A stretch of 64,000 nucleotides of DNA from Xanthomonas hortorum pv. pelargonii (GTDB lineage: Bacteria; Pseudomonadota; Gammaproteobacteria; Xanthomonadales; Xanthomonadaceae). Shown here piece by piece: positions 35,733 to 44,721 of this stretch; within the stretch, counting starts at the first letter, position 1, and every line of letters starts with the position of its first letter. Made by a program: the position numbers and the translations under genes. The stretch spans positions 1,426,001 to 1,490,000 of the forward strand of contig NZ_CP098604.1 of assembly GCF_024499015.1 (NCBI RefSeq). The letters run 5' to 3'. The notes under the pieces were generated by a model, which worked only from the letters and a program-made list of their open reading frames with translations, was not told the origin of the DNA and ran no database searches.

Positions 35733-37933
35733 GCGTTTTTCTTTCTTCTTTTCGAGTCTTGCGCATGCCTGTATCCCCCACCACCCTGCTCTCTCGCTGC
35801 CCGCTCGCGCTTGCACTGGCGCTGTGCATCGCCACACCGGCGTTGGCGCAACAACAACCCGACGACGCAGCGGTCGAACTGGACGCAATCAACGTGCGTG
35901 GCGAGCGTGCCGATGCAAACACTGCATTGACCGGATTCGGTGCCACGCGCCTGCTGGATGCACCGGCCTCGATCGCGGTGTTCGATCGCCAGCAATTGCT
36001 CGATCGTCAGGCACGCGTGCTCAGCGAGGTGCTGCGCGCCGATGCCTCCGCCGGCGATGCGTATGCGCCGATCGGCTACTACGAAAACTTCGTGGTGCGC
36101 GGCTATTCGCTCAACGCTGCCAACAGTTACCGCATCAACGGCATGAGCGCGGTGGGCGAACAATCCATCGCGCTGGAGAACAAGCAGCAGGTACAACTGC
36201 TCAAAGGCCTGGCTGGCCTGCAATCCGGCGTCAACGAACCGGCCGGATTGATCGACTACCGCACCAAGCGGCCCGAGCATGTGCGCAGCGTGACCCTGGG
36301 CACCGACGAGCAGGGCTCGCGCTATGTTGCTGCCGATCTGGGCGACTGGTTCGGCGCCGAGCGCACGCTGGGTGTGCGCGTCAATGCCGCACGCGAAGAC
36401 ATCGACAGTTATGTCGACCATGCCGATGGCTACCGTAACTTCCTCTCGTTGGCCGGCGACTGGAAGATCAGCCCGCAATCGCTGCTGCAGCTGGATGTGG
36501 AATACCAGCATCGGCAACAGCGCTCGGTGCCGGGCTATCAGCTACTCGGGGGCACGCAGGTGCCGCGCGACATCAATGTGCGTCGCCTGCTCGGCTACCA
36601 GCCGTGGTCGCGGCCGGTGGAGATGGATTCGCTCAACGCGCAGCTGCGTTACGCCTACCAATTCAACGACAACTGGCGCGCGACTGCCGAGGCATCGCGC
36701 AGCCGCTCGGTGATCAACGATTTCTCCGCGTTTGCCTGGGGCTGTTATGGCGCGGCCAGCTGCGCCGACATCGTCACGCCCAACTTCTTCAGCGCGCAGG
36801 GCGAGTACGACGTCTACGACTACCGCAGCCCCGACGACACCCGCGTGCACGATCAGGTACGCGCCACCTTGGAAGGCCATGTGGTCACCGGCATGCTGGA
36901 TCACCGCCTGAGCATCGGTGGCGATTGGCTACGCCGCACCATCGACCGTTTCGGCTCGGTCAACGAATTCGTCGGCAGCGGCAGCATCGACCGCGACCCG
37001 GAGGTGTTTGCACAAACCGACGTGGCACTGGACCCGAAGCAACGCCGTCTGGATAGCCGTCAACGCGCGTTGGTGTTGGCCGACCGGATTGGCTTCGGTT
37101 CGCAATGGGAGCTGTCGCTGGGCGCGCGTTATGTGCGGCTGGACGAGCGCGCCTTCGATCGCGACGGGCTGCTGGAACGACGCACGCGCAAGGACGCAGT
37201 GCTGCCGCAGGCGGCGCTGCTGTTCAAACCGCAGCAGCAGGTGGCGTTGTATGCCAGCTACGCTAAGAGCCTGGCAGCCGGCGGCACCGCACCGTGGTTT
37301 GCCGACAACGCCGATGAGATCCTGCCGCCGACCAACGCGTATCAGCTGGAAACCGGCGCGAAGATCGAGCTCGATGGCCTGCGTCTTGGCGCGGCACTGT
37401 TCGACATCCGCCAGGCCTACCAGTTCACCCAACCGCAGGCCGACGGTGGCCTGCTCTACGTGCAGCAGGGCCGTCTGCACAATCGCGGGCTGGAACTGTC
37501 GGCCGACGGCGCGGCCACCGAACAACTCCGCATCTTCGCCAGCGTTGCGGCGATCCGTGCGCGTGCAGAAGACACCGACATTGCCGAGTACGAAGGCCAT
37601 CAGGCGATCAACGTGCCCAAGCTGCGCGCCAGCGTGCAGGCCGACTACAGCGTGCCCGGTGTCGATGGTTTGGCGCTGCTGGCAGGCGTGCAATACAGCG
37701 GGCGCAAGTTCGCCGACCGCCTCGGCAATGCCAGCGTGCCGGCCTACACCGTGGCCAATTTGGGCGCACGCTACGCCACTGCACTAGGTGGCTTGCCAAC
37801 GACCTGGCGCTTGAACGTGGACAACGTGTTCGACAAGCGCTACTGGCGCGATAGCGGTGAATACCAGGGCGATGCGTATTTATTCCCCGGCGCGCCGCGC
37901 ACTGCGCGATTGACGGTGCAGGTGGATTTTTAA
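35729..37933 (+). CDS. TonB-dependent outer membrane receptor
   Basis: 734-aa outer membrane active transporter of the siderophore-receptor type. A long signal sequence ends CIATPALAQ (about residue 41; an internal ATG at 35765 would give a standard signal). A plug domain follows (LDAINVRGERAD, LLDAPASIAVFDRQQLLDRQ, VRGYSLNAANSYRINGM), then a 22-strand barrel ending TARLTVQVDF with a terminal Phe. The ATGA overlap with the kinase gene indicates coupling. The substrate is unknown. The neighbours (kinase, PnuC-like carrier) point to a vitamin or nucleoside rather than an iron chelate (inference). Confidence 0.88.
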   Translation: MSVFLSSFRVLRMPVSPTTLLSRCPLALALALCIATPALAQQQPDDAAVELDAINVRGERADANTALTGFGATRLLDAPASIAVFDRQQLLDRQARVLSEVLRADASAGDAYAPIGYYENFVVRGYSLNAANSYRINGMSAVGEQSIALENKQQVQLLKGLAGLQSGVNEPAGLIDYRTKRPEHVRSVTLGTDEQGSRYVAADLGDWFGAERTLGVRVNAAREDIDSYVDHADGYRNFLSLAGDWKISPQSLLQLDVEYQHRQQRSVPGYQLLGGTQVPRDINVRRLLGYQPWSRPVEMDSLNAQLRYAYQFNDNWRATAEASRSRSVINDFSAFAWGCYGAASCADIVTPNFFSAQGEYDVYDYRSPDDTRVHDQVRATLEGHVVTGMLDHRLSIGGDWLRRTIDRFGSVNEFVGSGSIDRDPEVFAQTDVALDPKQRRLDSRQRALVLADRIGFGSQWELSLGARYVRLDERAFDRDGLLERRTRKDAVLPQAALLFKPQQQVALYASYAKSLAAGGTAPWFADNADEILPPTNAYQLETGAKIELDGLRLGAALFDIRQAYQFTQPQADGGLLYVQQGRLHNRGLELSADGAATEQLRIFASVAAIRARAEDTDIAEYEGHQAINVPKLRASVQADYSVPGVDGLALLAGVQYSGRKFADRLGNASVPAYTVANLGARYATALGGLPTTWRLNVDNVFDKRYWRDSGEYQGDAYLFPGAPRTARLTVQVDF

Positions 37934-38168
37934 AAAAGTGCTCCCCCATCCGCCCTGCGGGCGGCTTGCTCCGCAGGGGCGGGAAGAGAACAGCATCGGC
38001 GTTGTTGGTTTGGGTCTTTCTCTGGCGACATACGGGCAGCTGTGATCTGACCCTGGTGTGCACTGCAGCTGCGATTCGCGCAGTGAACGACCTCCACCGG
38101 CTGCACGCACTGTCGCATTCGCATCTTCCAGCCTTGCCGCCACTGATCCACTTTCCATCAGGCTTTGC

Positions 38169-38744
38169 ATGTCACTGCTCGAATCCATCGCCGTCGTGAT
38201 CAACCTGCTCGGCGTCTGGCTGACCGCGCGCCGCATTCGCTGGTGCTGGCCGGTCGGCATCGTGGCGGTGGCGCTGTACGCCTGGCTGTTCTATCAGTGG
38301 AAGCTGTACTCGGACATGCTGCTGCAAGGCGTCTACGTGCTGACCCAGCTGTACGGCTGGTGGCACTGGCAGCGCGGAACCGCCGCAGACACCCGTATTC
38401 GTCCGTTGCCGATGCCACACACGGAACTGTGGGTGTCGCTAGGCATCGGCGCACTGTTTGCCGCAGCGCTCGGCGCCTACATGCATCACCGCACCGATGC
38501 TGAGCTGCCGTGGCTGGATGCGGCGCTGGCCAGCTTCAGCCTGGTGGCCAGCGTGTGGGCCGCGCGCAAACGCATCGCCAACTGGGTGCTGTGGATCGTG
38601 CTCGATTGCATCTACGTGGGCGTATTCCTCAGCAAAGCGCTATACCCCACTGCTCTGCTCTACGCCGGTTTCGTGGGGCTGGCGGTGTATGGATGGCGTA
38701 GCTGGAAAATCCAACAGAACCGGAATCTGGCAGACATTGCATGA
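38169..38744 (+). CDS. PnuC-family vitamin/nucleoside transporter
   Basis: 191-aa inner membrane protein with about seven Trp/Tyr-rich helices. The PnuC signature is visible in WPVGIVAVALYAWLFYQWKL, then YSDMLLQGVYVLTQLYGWWH, and the later VLWIVLDCIYVGVFLSKALY. Family members facilitate diffusion of nicotinamide riboside (PnuC), thiamine (PnuT) or riboflavin (PnuX), with trapping by a kinase. Which one applies here cannot be decided from sequence. The APH-fold kinase in the cluster could supply the trapping step. It follows the TonB receptor by 235 bases. Confidence 0.88.
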   Translation: MSLLESIAVVINLLGVWLTARRIRWCWPVGIVAVALYAWLFYQWKLYSDMLLQGVYVLTQLYGWWHWQRGTAADTRIRPLPMPHTELWVSLGIGALFAAALGAYMHHRTDAELPWLDAALASFSLVASVWAARKRIANWVLWIVLDCIYVGVFLSKALYPTALLYAGFVGLAVYGWRSWKIQQNRNLADIA

Positions 38745-38849
38745 GCGACGCACGGTTTGCGGGCGCGTTCTTCTTTACCATCGCAACATGCATCTCTTTC
38801 ACCACACTGCACTACACATGTGCTGCGTCAGTCATCGGCAGATCGCCGC

Positions 38850-39578
38850 ATGAGCGTGTCGCGCCAACACGCCATCACCGAAATCATTTCCGCGCAGATC
38901 GCCGACGGCGAATGGGGCCCGGACCAGCGCCTGCCCGTAGAGCGCGCGCTTGCCGAACGCTTCGCCTGCACCCGCATCACCTTGCGCGAGGCCTTGCAGC
39001 AGTTGGAAGCCGAAGGCCGCATTTACCGCGAGAACCGTCGTGGGTGGTTTGTCAGTGCACCGCGCGTGCGCTACGACCCCACCAGCATCGCCGGTTTCAT
39101 GCAGTACGTGGCCGCGCAAGGGCGCAAGCCGCGCACCGAGCTGCTGAGTGCCACCCGGCAGGCAGCCGGTGCCGCGTTCGCTGCGGCATTGCGGTTGGAA
39201 ACAGCGTACGAAGAGGTCTTTGTGCTGCAACGCCGGCGCTGGATCGACCGGCGCGCGGTATTGCTGGAAACCAACGTGGTGCTGGCCGCCTGGGCGCCTG
39301 GTTTGCTGGAACATGATCTGGCCGGTTCGCTGTCGAGCGTGTTCAACCAGAAACTCGGGTTGTTTCTGAGTCGCGCGCACGTCTCGATGCATCCGGCCGG
39401 GCTGGATGCCACGCAAGCCATGTTGTTGCAGTCCACCACCGGCACGCCGTGCTTCCGGCTGCAGCGGGTCAGCTTTGCCGAAGATGGCCGCGCGGTGGAG
39501 CTGGATATCGAATCCTGGCGCCACGACGCACTGGACGTGGTGGTGCGCACCGAGGCGCCGACGCGCTCGGCTTCTTAA
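38850..39578 (+). CDS. GntR/HutC-family regulator with UTRA domain
   Basis: 242-aa transcription factor. An N-terminal GntR winged helix (residues about 3-70) reads ITEIISAQIADGEWGPDQRL, then LPVERALAERFACTRITLRE. A C-terminal UTRA ligand-binding domain (about 90-235) includes VFVLQRRRWIDRRAVLLETN and LDIESWRHDALDVVV. Start ATG at 38850. It sits about 105 bases after the PnuC-like gene on the same strand and is the obvious candidate to regulate the kinase-TonB-PnuC cluster in response to the transported compound or its phosphate. Confidence 0.88.
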   Translation: MSVSRQHAITEIISAQIADGEWGPDQRLPVERALAERFACTRITLREALQQLEAEGRIYRENRRGWFVSAPRVRYDPTSIAGFMQYVAAQGRKPRTELLSATRQAAGAAFAAALRLETAYEEVFVLQRRRWIDRRAVLLETNVVLAAWAPGLLEHDLAGSLSSVFNQKLGLFLSRAHVSMHPAGLDATQAMLLQSTTGTPCFRLQRVSFAEDGRAVELDIESWRHDALDVVVRTEAPTRSAS

Positions 39579-40138
39579 GAGCGGCTAACAAAACGTACGT
39601 CATGCCAGTCTACTGCAGAGCCGCTGATCTGCGGCTTGGCTGCAGGGCCCTTGCCCGCCCACCCTCGCAGGACACGCCGCAAGTACGTCCATGTAGGCTC
39701 TTACGCGGCATCCATGCCGCGTAAGGTCCCGCGAGGGTGGGCGGGCAAGGACCAGTCGAGTTGGTCGGTGCATGGCTTTTAACAAAGCAGCCAGGAAACT
39801 CTCTGGTGCGGTGTCCTCGCCGCTTGCGGGACCGTGTGGCGGCATGGATGCCGCCACCGAGCCTCCACGGATGGATTCACGGCGTGTCCTGCAAGCGGCG
39901 AGGGCACCGCGCACTCGACCCACTCAGCGTTTAATCTGAACTTCCGACACGTCTGACCTGAACTTCTGACGGCATACACCAAGATGCGGCCGACAACACC
40001 ATTGCACTCACCGCACGGCGAGCAGTCGTCAGCTTGCAGGGGATAGCGCTCAACGAACCGCACTGTACGCGTGGTACATGCCGCACCGAATACCGGCTGC
40101 GCCCGCCTAGCGGTGAGCATGCCGCTTTGGCAGCTGTT
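39579..40138. other. Intergenic region after the GntR gene
   Basis: 560 bases without a supported gene. It starts with a copy of the GAGCGGCTAACAAAACG motif (39579-39595), then holds an inverted composite palindromic element (39649-39918). The last 220 bases show nothing recognisable. Confidence 0.5.
39649..39918. repeat. Composite palindromic element, copy 4 (inverted)
   Basis: Same two palindromes and spacer as the other copies but in opposite orientation. The CCTTGCCCGCC-bounded palindrome is at 39649-39750. The spacer is GACCAGTCGAGTTGGTCGGT and AACAAAGCAGCC. The GGTGCGGTGTCCTCGCCG palindrome runs from about 39808 to 39918. The second palindrome is diverged in its arms but retains GGCGGCATGGATGCCGCC. 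Confidence 0.88.
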
Positions 40139-40978
40139 CTACGCGTCAAATAGCCTGCGTTGTGGATCCGGCGGCGGTAGATCGGCCAGCAGTTGCGCGA
40201 GTTGATCGCGCTGCGCACGCAGCGGATCGTGCATCAGGAAGTTGGCCAGGCGTGCGTGCCAGGCCGGCCAGCGGGTGGCCAATGCATCCATGTCGCCATC
40301 GGCCGGGCGGCCTTCGTGCGGCGAGGCGACGAAGGCGGTTTCGCACAGCACATTGCGCCATCCCAGCCCGCCCATGCGCAGGCTCAGATCCACCAGCGCG
40401 GCGTACCACGAGCCGTAACTGCTGGCATCCAGACCGCCGGCCTTGCGCCGCGCACTGCCGCGCAGCAGCACGGCGTGGCCGGTGGCCGAGGGCAGTTCCG
40501 GGTGCAGTGGCGGCATTGCGGCGCAGGCGGCGGCCAGCCGGTCCGGCGCGACGGGCATGGGATTGAGTTCGCCCAGTCGCGGCCAGCCACAGGCTTCGCC
40601 CACATTGCTCCAGGGCGTGGCGGTGGCAATCGCCGCATCGCGCGCAAAGCAGGCGTTGAGCTGATTCAACCACCCCGGCAGCGGGCAGGCATCCACACCC
40701 AACACCACCACATCGGCATCGCCGCAGCCGCTGAGCATTTCGTCCAGATGCGCCACCTCGCCGAGCATGCGCTGGCGGCGGGTGTGATGCGCCTGCAGCT
40801 GCGTGCGCGCCAACCAATGTTCGATCACGGCACGGCCGCGCGGGCCAGCCTGCGCATCGTCGGCCAGCCACACCCGCGTGCCAGCGGGTGTGGCCGCATC
40901 CAGCGCGCCCAGGCAGGCATCCAGAGCCTCGTCGTCGGTGCCGACCGGCACCAGCACGACGGGCAGAACCGCACTCAC
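40139..40978 (-). CDS. Glycosyltransferase-like protein at the end of the xps operon
   Basis: 279-aa protein of uncertain function. The N-terminal half resembles a GT-A nucleotide-sugar-binding fold (PVVLVPVGTDDEALDACLGA, GDADVVVLGVDACPLPGWL), but the metal-binding motif is not convincing and the C-terminal half is not recognised. No signal peptide or membrane span. The start is GTG at 40978, overlapping the xpsD stop (GTGA), so it is translationally coupled to the secretin gene. The link to secretion may be accidental or may reflect modification of a machine component; neither can be shown here. Confidence 0.6.
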   Translation of the reverse strand: MSAVLPVVLVPVGTDDEALDACLGALDAATPAGTRVWLADDAQAGPRGRAVIEHWLARTQLQAHHTRRQRMLGEVAHLDEMLSGCGDADVVVLGVDACPLPGWLNQLNACFARDAAIATATPWSNVGEACGWPRLGELNPMPVAPDRLAAACAAMPPLHPELPSATGHAVLLRGSARRKAGGLDASSYGSWYAALVDLSLRMGGLGWRNVLCETAFVASPHEGRPADGDMDALATRWPAWHARLANFLMHDPLRAQRDQLAQLLADLPPPDPQRRLFDA

Positions 40979-43299
40979 TGCGGCTTCTGGCTGGGTTTCA
41001 GCGGCTCCATAGCCTTGAACTTCTGACCGTATTCGTCGGTGAGATTGCGCGCTTCCTGCGGGTTACGCACGATCGAAGGGGTAATCAAAACGATGACTTC
41101 GCGGCGACGAGAATCTTTGGTCTTTGTCCCAAACAGAGCGCCGACTACCGGCAATTTACTCAGGAATGGCACCCCGTCACTACCGTCGGTCGTGCTGTCG
41201 TCGATCAAGCCCGCCAACATGATGGTGTCGCCACTCTGCACGGCAGCTTCTGTCTTGACGCGACGCGTGTTGATATCGACATTACAGGCAGCCGCATTGA
41301 CTGTTGCTGTCGCAGAAAGACAAGCAGCAGGGCGATTCTCCGGACTACTGACCTCCTGCACAATATCTAGAAATACCATGCCGTCCTTCGTGACGCGCGG
41401 TCTTACTTTTAGGATCACACCGGTGTCGATGTATTGCACCGAAGAGAAACTGCTGTCGCTACCAAGCCCGGTATTGATGGACGTCGAATTGATGGCAATA
41501 CGCGAGCCGACATTGAGCGTCGCCTCGGCATTGTTGCGCACAAAAACAGAAGGCGTTTGGAGCAGGCGAACATTAGTCACTTGATCGAGCGCAGTGATAA
41601 TCGCAGCAGCATTTTTCCCTAGAAAACTCCAAGCAACCCCTCCACTACCAACTCTGCCGGCGATGTCACCCCAAATGTTACGTCCCGCTGCATTCGCAAG
41701 ACCAGCACCGAGACCGATGCCTGTTCCGTTGGTCAGCCCGCCATCAGTCGCGGTTGCCGGTGCATTTACTGCATTTTCAAAGTACCAGTTGACGCCATAG
41801 CTCAGCGCGCCAGTCAAATTCACCTCAGCCACCTGCGCCTCGATATGCACCTGCATCGGCATCACGTCGAGCTTTTCGATGACGTCGCGGATCGAGGTCC
41901 ATGCCTGCGGTGTGGAGCGCACCAGCAAGGTATTGGTTTCGGCCACCGCCGAGACACCCACCTTGTCGCCGGACACCTCCAGCGTCACCGCACCATTGCC
42001 GTTGCTGCGCGGCGACAACTGCAAGCTGCCGTTGCCCAGGCCACCACTGCTGCTGCCACTGCCACTGCTGCCGCCGAAGCTGCTGCCGGACGAGCTGCCA
42101 TCGTTGCTTTCGCCGATGCTGCCGCCGGTGCTGCCGGAGCTGCCACCCATGCTGCTGTCGCGATTGCCGGCCACGCCGCCAAGCACGCTGGTTTCCGAAC
42201 CCGGTGCCAGCGATGCGTTGGAGTCGTTATTGTTGCCGCGCCCGCCGAATACTTCCGACAGGCGGTCGGCCAAGTCCTTGGCCTTGATGTACTTCAACTC
42301 ATACGAGAACAGCCGCACGCCGCCACCGGCACTGTCGATGCGGTCCAACCACTGCTGAATCTGGTCCAGATAGCGCGGCTGCGGGGTGATCACCAGCACC
42401 GCGTTGGCGTTTTCCAGCGGCATGAAACGGAACATGCCGGCGCTGGGCGTCTTGCTCTGTTCGCCGAAGACCTTTTCCAGATCGGCAGAGACCTTCTCGG
42501 CCTTGCCGGACTGGATCGGGAACACGCCCACCGACATGCCCGACAGCCAATCCACGTCGAAGATCTGCACGGTGCGCAGATAGTTTTCCAACTCGGCGCG
42601 GGTACCGCCGAGCGTGATCACATTGCGCGAGTTGTCGGTGCCGACGATGGCGTTGGGCCGCGCGTAGGGCTCCAGCACCTTCTTCATCTCGCTGGCGGAG
42701 ATGAACTTCAACGGCACCACGCGCACCTCGAAACCGCGCGCGGACGACGGCGATGCGGTACTGGGCGCGACGGTGCCTGCGAGCGCCTGGTCGGCCGGCA
42801 CGATGTTGTAGCGGCCACCGTTGAACACCATCCGCGCGTTGTTCCAGCCCAGCACCATTTCCAGCAGGTTCAAGGCTTGCGCAGGCGAGACCGGGTTGGG
42901 CGTGGCCAGGGTCACGGTGCCCTGCACGCCCGGGGCGATGACGTAGTTCTGGCCGAGCATGTCGCCCAGGATCGCCTTGACCACGGCCTGCACCGATTCG
43001 CCTTCGAAATTGAAGGTGGCGCTGCCGCTGCTGGCCATGCCCAGCGTGGGCGACGGCGCGGCGGCTGCGCTCTGGTTGATCATGCTGCCGCTGCCGCGAC
43101 GGATCACCGGCACCGGCTTGGCGCTGGTGTTGCCGTCGGCAGCTTGCTCGGCGCTGGTCTGGGTGGCGCCGGCAGCGCCGACTTGCGGATCCAGGCGTGC
43201 GTCGCGGCGCACGTCCGGCGGCGGAGTGGTGGCGCAACCGGCCAACAGGCCAATCAGCAGGGACACGGGGAACAGGCGCGGCGTCATGCGTTCACTCAT
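40975..43299 (-). CDS. xpsD: Type II secretion secretin XpsD (GspD)
   Basis: Outer membrane secretin (774 aa) forming the export channel of the Xps system. A lipoprotein-type signal (LFPVSLLIGLLAGC) is followed by repeated N domains (FNFEGESVQAVVKAILGDML, VRVVPLKFISASEMKKVLEP, LKYIKAKDLADRLSEVFG). A Gly/Ser-rich linker lies about residues 395-450. The C-terminal secretin domain contains LLQTPSVFVRNNAEATLNVG, SVQYIDTGVILKVRPRV and VPFLSKLPVVGALFG. The ATG at 43299 overlaps the xpsN stop; a second ATG is four codons on. Last core gene of the operon, as usual in Xanthomonas. Confidence 0.95.
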   Translation of the reverse strand: MSERMTPRLFPVSLLIGLLAGCATTPPPDVRRDARLDPQVGAAGATQTSAEQAADGNTSAKPVPVIRRGSGSMINQSAAAAPSPTLGMASSGSATFNFEGESVQAVVKAILGDMLGQNYVIAPGVQGTVTLATPNPVSPAQALNLLEMVLGWNNARMVFNGGRYNIVPADQALAGTVAPSTASPSSARGFEVRVVPLKFISASEMKKVLEPYARPNAIVGTDNSRNVITLGGTRAELENYLRTVQIFDVDWLSGMSVGVFPIQSGKAEKVSADLEKVFGEQSKTPSAGMFRFMPLENANAVLVITPQPRYLDQIQQWLDRIDSAGGGVRLFSYELKYIKAKDLADRLSEVFGGRGNNNDSNASLAPGSETSVLGGVAGNRDSSMGGSSGSTGGSIGESNDGSSSGSSFGGSSGSGSSSGGLGNGSLQLSPRSNGNGAVTLEVSGDKVGVSAVAETNTLLVRSTPQAWTSIRDVIEKLDVMPMQVHIEAQVAEVNLTGALSYGVNWYFENAVNAPATATDGGLTNGTGIGLGAGLANAAGRNIWGDIAGRVGSGGVAWSFLGKNAAAIITALDQVTNVRLLQTPSVFVRNNAEATLNVGSRIAINSTSINTGLGSDSSFSSVQYIDTGVILKVRPRVTKDGMVFLDIVQEVSSPENRPAACLSATATVNAAACNVDINTRRVKTEAAVQSGDTIMLAGLIDDSTTDGSDGVPFLSKLPVVGALFGTKTKDSRRREVIVLITPSIVRNPQEARNLTDEYGQKFKAMEPLKPSQKPQ

Positions 43300-44078
43300 T
43301 GGGTCTGACCGGGGGTTGAGCCGCTCTGGCGCTGCTGTTGCAGCTGGCGGCGTCGGGCTTCGATGCGTTCGCGGATGGCACGCATCTGATCGTCGGAGGG
43401 GCGTGGGGCTTCCTGGGCGCCGTCGCTGCGTTGCGGCGGCACCGTCGGCGGTGCCTGTCCACCGGGCTGCTGGGCAGGCGTGGCAGGCTGGGGCTGCGGC
43501 GGCTGCACCGCGGCGGCATCGGGCGATGGTAACGGCGGGGTGGCGCCGGGTGCAGCCGGCGCGCCGGCATTGGCGGTGGGCGGCTGCCCGCCCTGGCCGT
43601 TGAACACCTGCAGTTCCAGTGTCTGGGTGCCGCCCGGGCCTTCGATGGTTGCGCTGCGCGGCTGCAGCGCGAGCAGGCGCCAGCCCTTGACCGCATCGCC
43701 GCCGAGTTTGACCCGCACCGAATCGTGCGGGTCCAGGGTCAACGTGGCCATCTTGAAGTTGTCCGTCAGCAGCACGCCGGTCAGCCGCACCGTCGATGCG
43801 GCACCGCTGCCGTCGTTGCCGGACAGGAAGAACGGATGCGGCAGGCGATCTTCGGCGAAGGCCGGGTGTGCGGCGATTTCCGAATATTTCTCGAACGCGC
43901 CCAGCCGCTCCGGCGCCGGTGCCGGCAGGGTGGGCAGGCGCTGCACCAGCGCCGGGTCGTCGGGCAGCAGTTCCACCCGCTTGCCCAGGCCGGCCACCGC
44001 CAGCACGCACACCAGCAGCGCCCAGCCGACCACGGTGGCCAGCAGCCAGGTGCGCAGCCCGATCAGGTCAAGGCGCAT
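43296..44078 (-). CDS. xpsN: Type II secretion protein XpsN (GspC-like)
   Basis: Bitopic inner membrane protein (260 aa) linking the inner-membrane assembly to the XpsD secretin. One membrane helix (about 12-32, LLATVVGWALLVCVLAVAGL), then a homology region (GVLLTDNFKMATLTLDPHDS and KVRVKLG-like beta strands), and a long Pro/Gln/Ala-rich tail (about 165-260). A PDZ or coiled-coil domain of classical GspC is not apparent. Overlaps xpsM by 11 bases and xpsD by 4. Confidence 0.93.
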   Translation of the reverse strand: MRLDLIGLRTWLLATVVGWALLVCVLAVAGLGKRVELLPDDPALVQRLPTLPAPAPERLGAFEKYSEIAAHPAFAEDRLPHPFFLSGNDGSGAASTVRLTGVLLTDNFKMATLTLDPHDSVRVKLGGDAVKGWRLLALQPRSATIEGPGGTQTLELQVFNGQGGQPPTANAGAPAAPGATPPLPSPDAAAVQPPQPQPATPAQQPGGQAPPTVPPQRSDGAQEAPRPSDDQMRAIRERIEARRRQLQQQRQSGSTPGQTQ

Positions 44079-44721
44079 TGCTGGCCTCCGCGGCGTCGGG
44101 GGTGGCGGGTGCAGCGTCAGTATTCAGCGGTGCGGCGCTGGCGCCCGGGCGCAGATAGCCGGCCAGTTCGAAGGCGATATCCAGGCCGTTGCCGCTTTCG
44201 GTGGGCGAGAGCTGGTAGCGCTGCGCCATCACGTTGAGGTTGTCCACGAACAGGCGCGGGGTGCCGTTTTCCAGGCTGTACAGCACGGAGGCCAGTTCCG
44301 GGGTGCCGCAGCGCAGGCGCACCTGCACCGCGACGCGGGTGAAGCGGTCCTTGCTCTCCGGCTGCAACGGCGAGCGGTTGCTGATGGCGCAGCTGCGGTT
44401 GCCGGGGCTGGCTTCCACCACCGCGCGTTCCAGCCGCTGCACCAGCCCGGCCGAGGCCAGTTCGGCAGACGTTTCCGGCAAGAAGCCGGGGCGGCTTTCC
44501 AGGGTCTGGCGCGCCTGACGCAACCGTTTGCTCACTTCCGGCGCCTGCTGCAATTGCACGCGCACACGCAGCTCGCGCTCGCGCAGCGCTTGCAGATCGT
44601 CCTGCACCGCGATCATCGGCTGGGTGAACCACGGGTGCACCAGCACCAAATAGGCCACGCCGATCACCAGCAGCAACAGGCCCAAAGCGATCCAGCGATC
44701 GCGCTTAACGCTGCGTGGCAT
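44068..44721 (-). CDS. xpsM: Type II secretion protein XpsM (GspM)
   Basis: 217-aa bitopic inner membrane component that partners XpsL. A basic N-terminus (MPRSVKRDR) is followed by a single membrane helix (about 10-30, WIALGLLLLVIGVAYLVLV), a coiled-coil-prone segment (LQALRERELRVRVQLQQAPE) and a periplasmic ferredoxin-like domain. The ATG at 44721 lies inside the 3' end of xpsL (17-base overlap); upstream in-frame codons have no family resemblance. Confidence 0.93.
   Translation of the reverse strand: MPRSVKRDRWIALGLLLLVIGVAYLVLVHPWFTQPMIAVQDDLQALRERELRVRVQLQQAPEVSKRLRQARQTLESRPGFLPETSAELASAGLVQRLERAVVEASPGNRSCAISNRSPLQPESKDRFTRVAVQVRLRCGTPELASVLYSLENGTPRLFVDNLNVMAQRYQLSPTESGNGLDIAFELAGYLRPGASAAPLNTDAAPATPDAAEASNAP

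Noticed and set aside
37951..37966. Terminator after the TonB receptor gene
   Set aside because: A small CCGCC...GGCGG hairpin is present but without a T run. It fits better as a fragment of a dispersed repeat.
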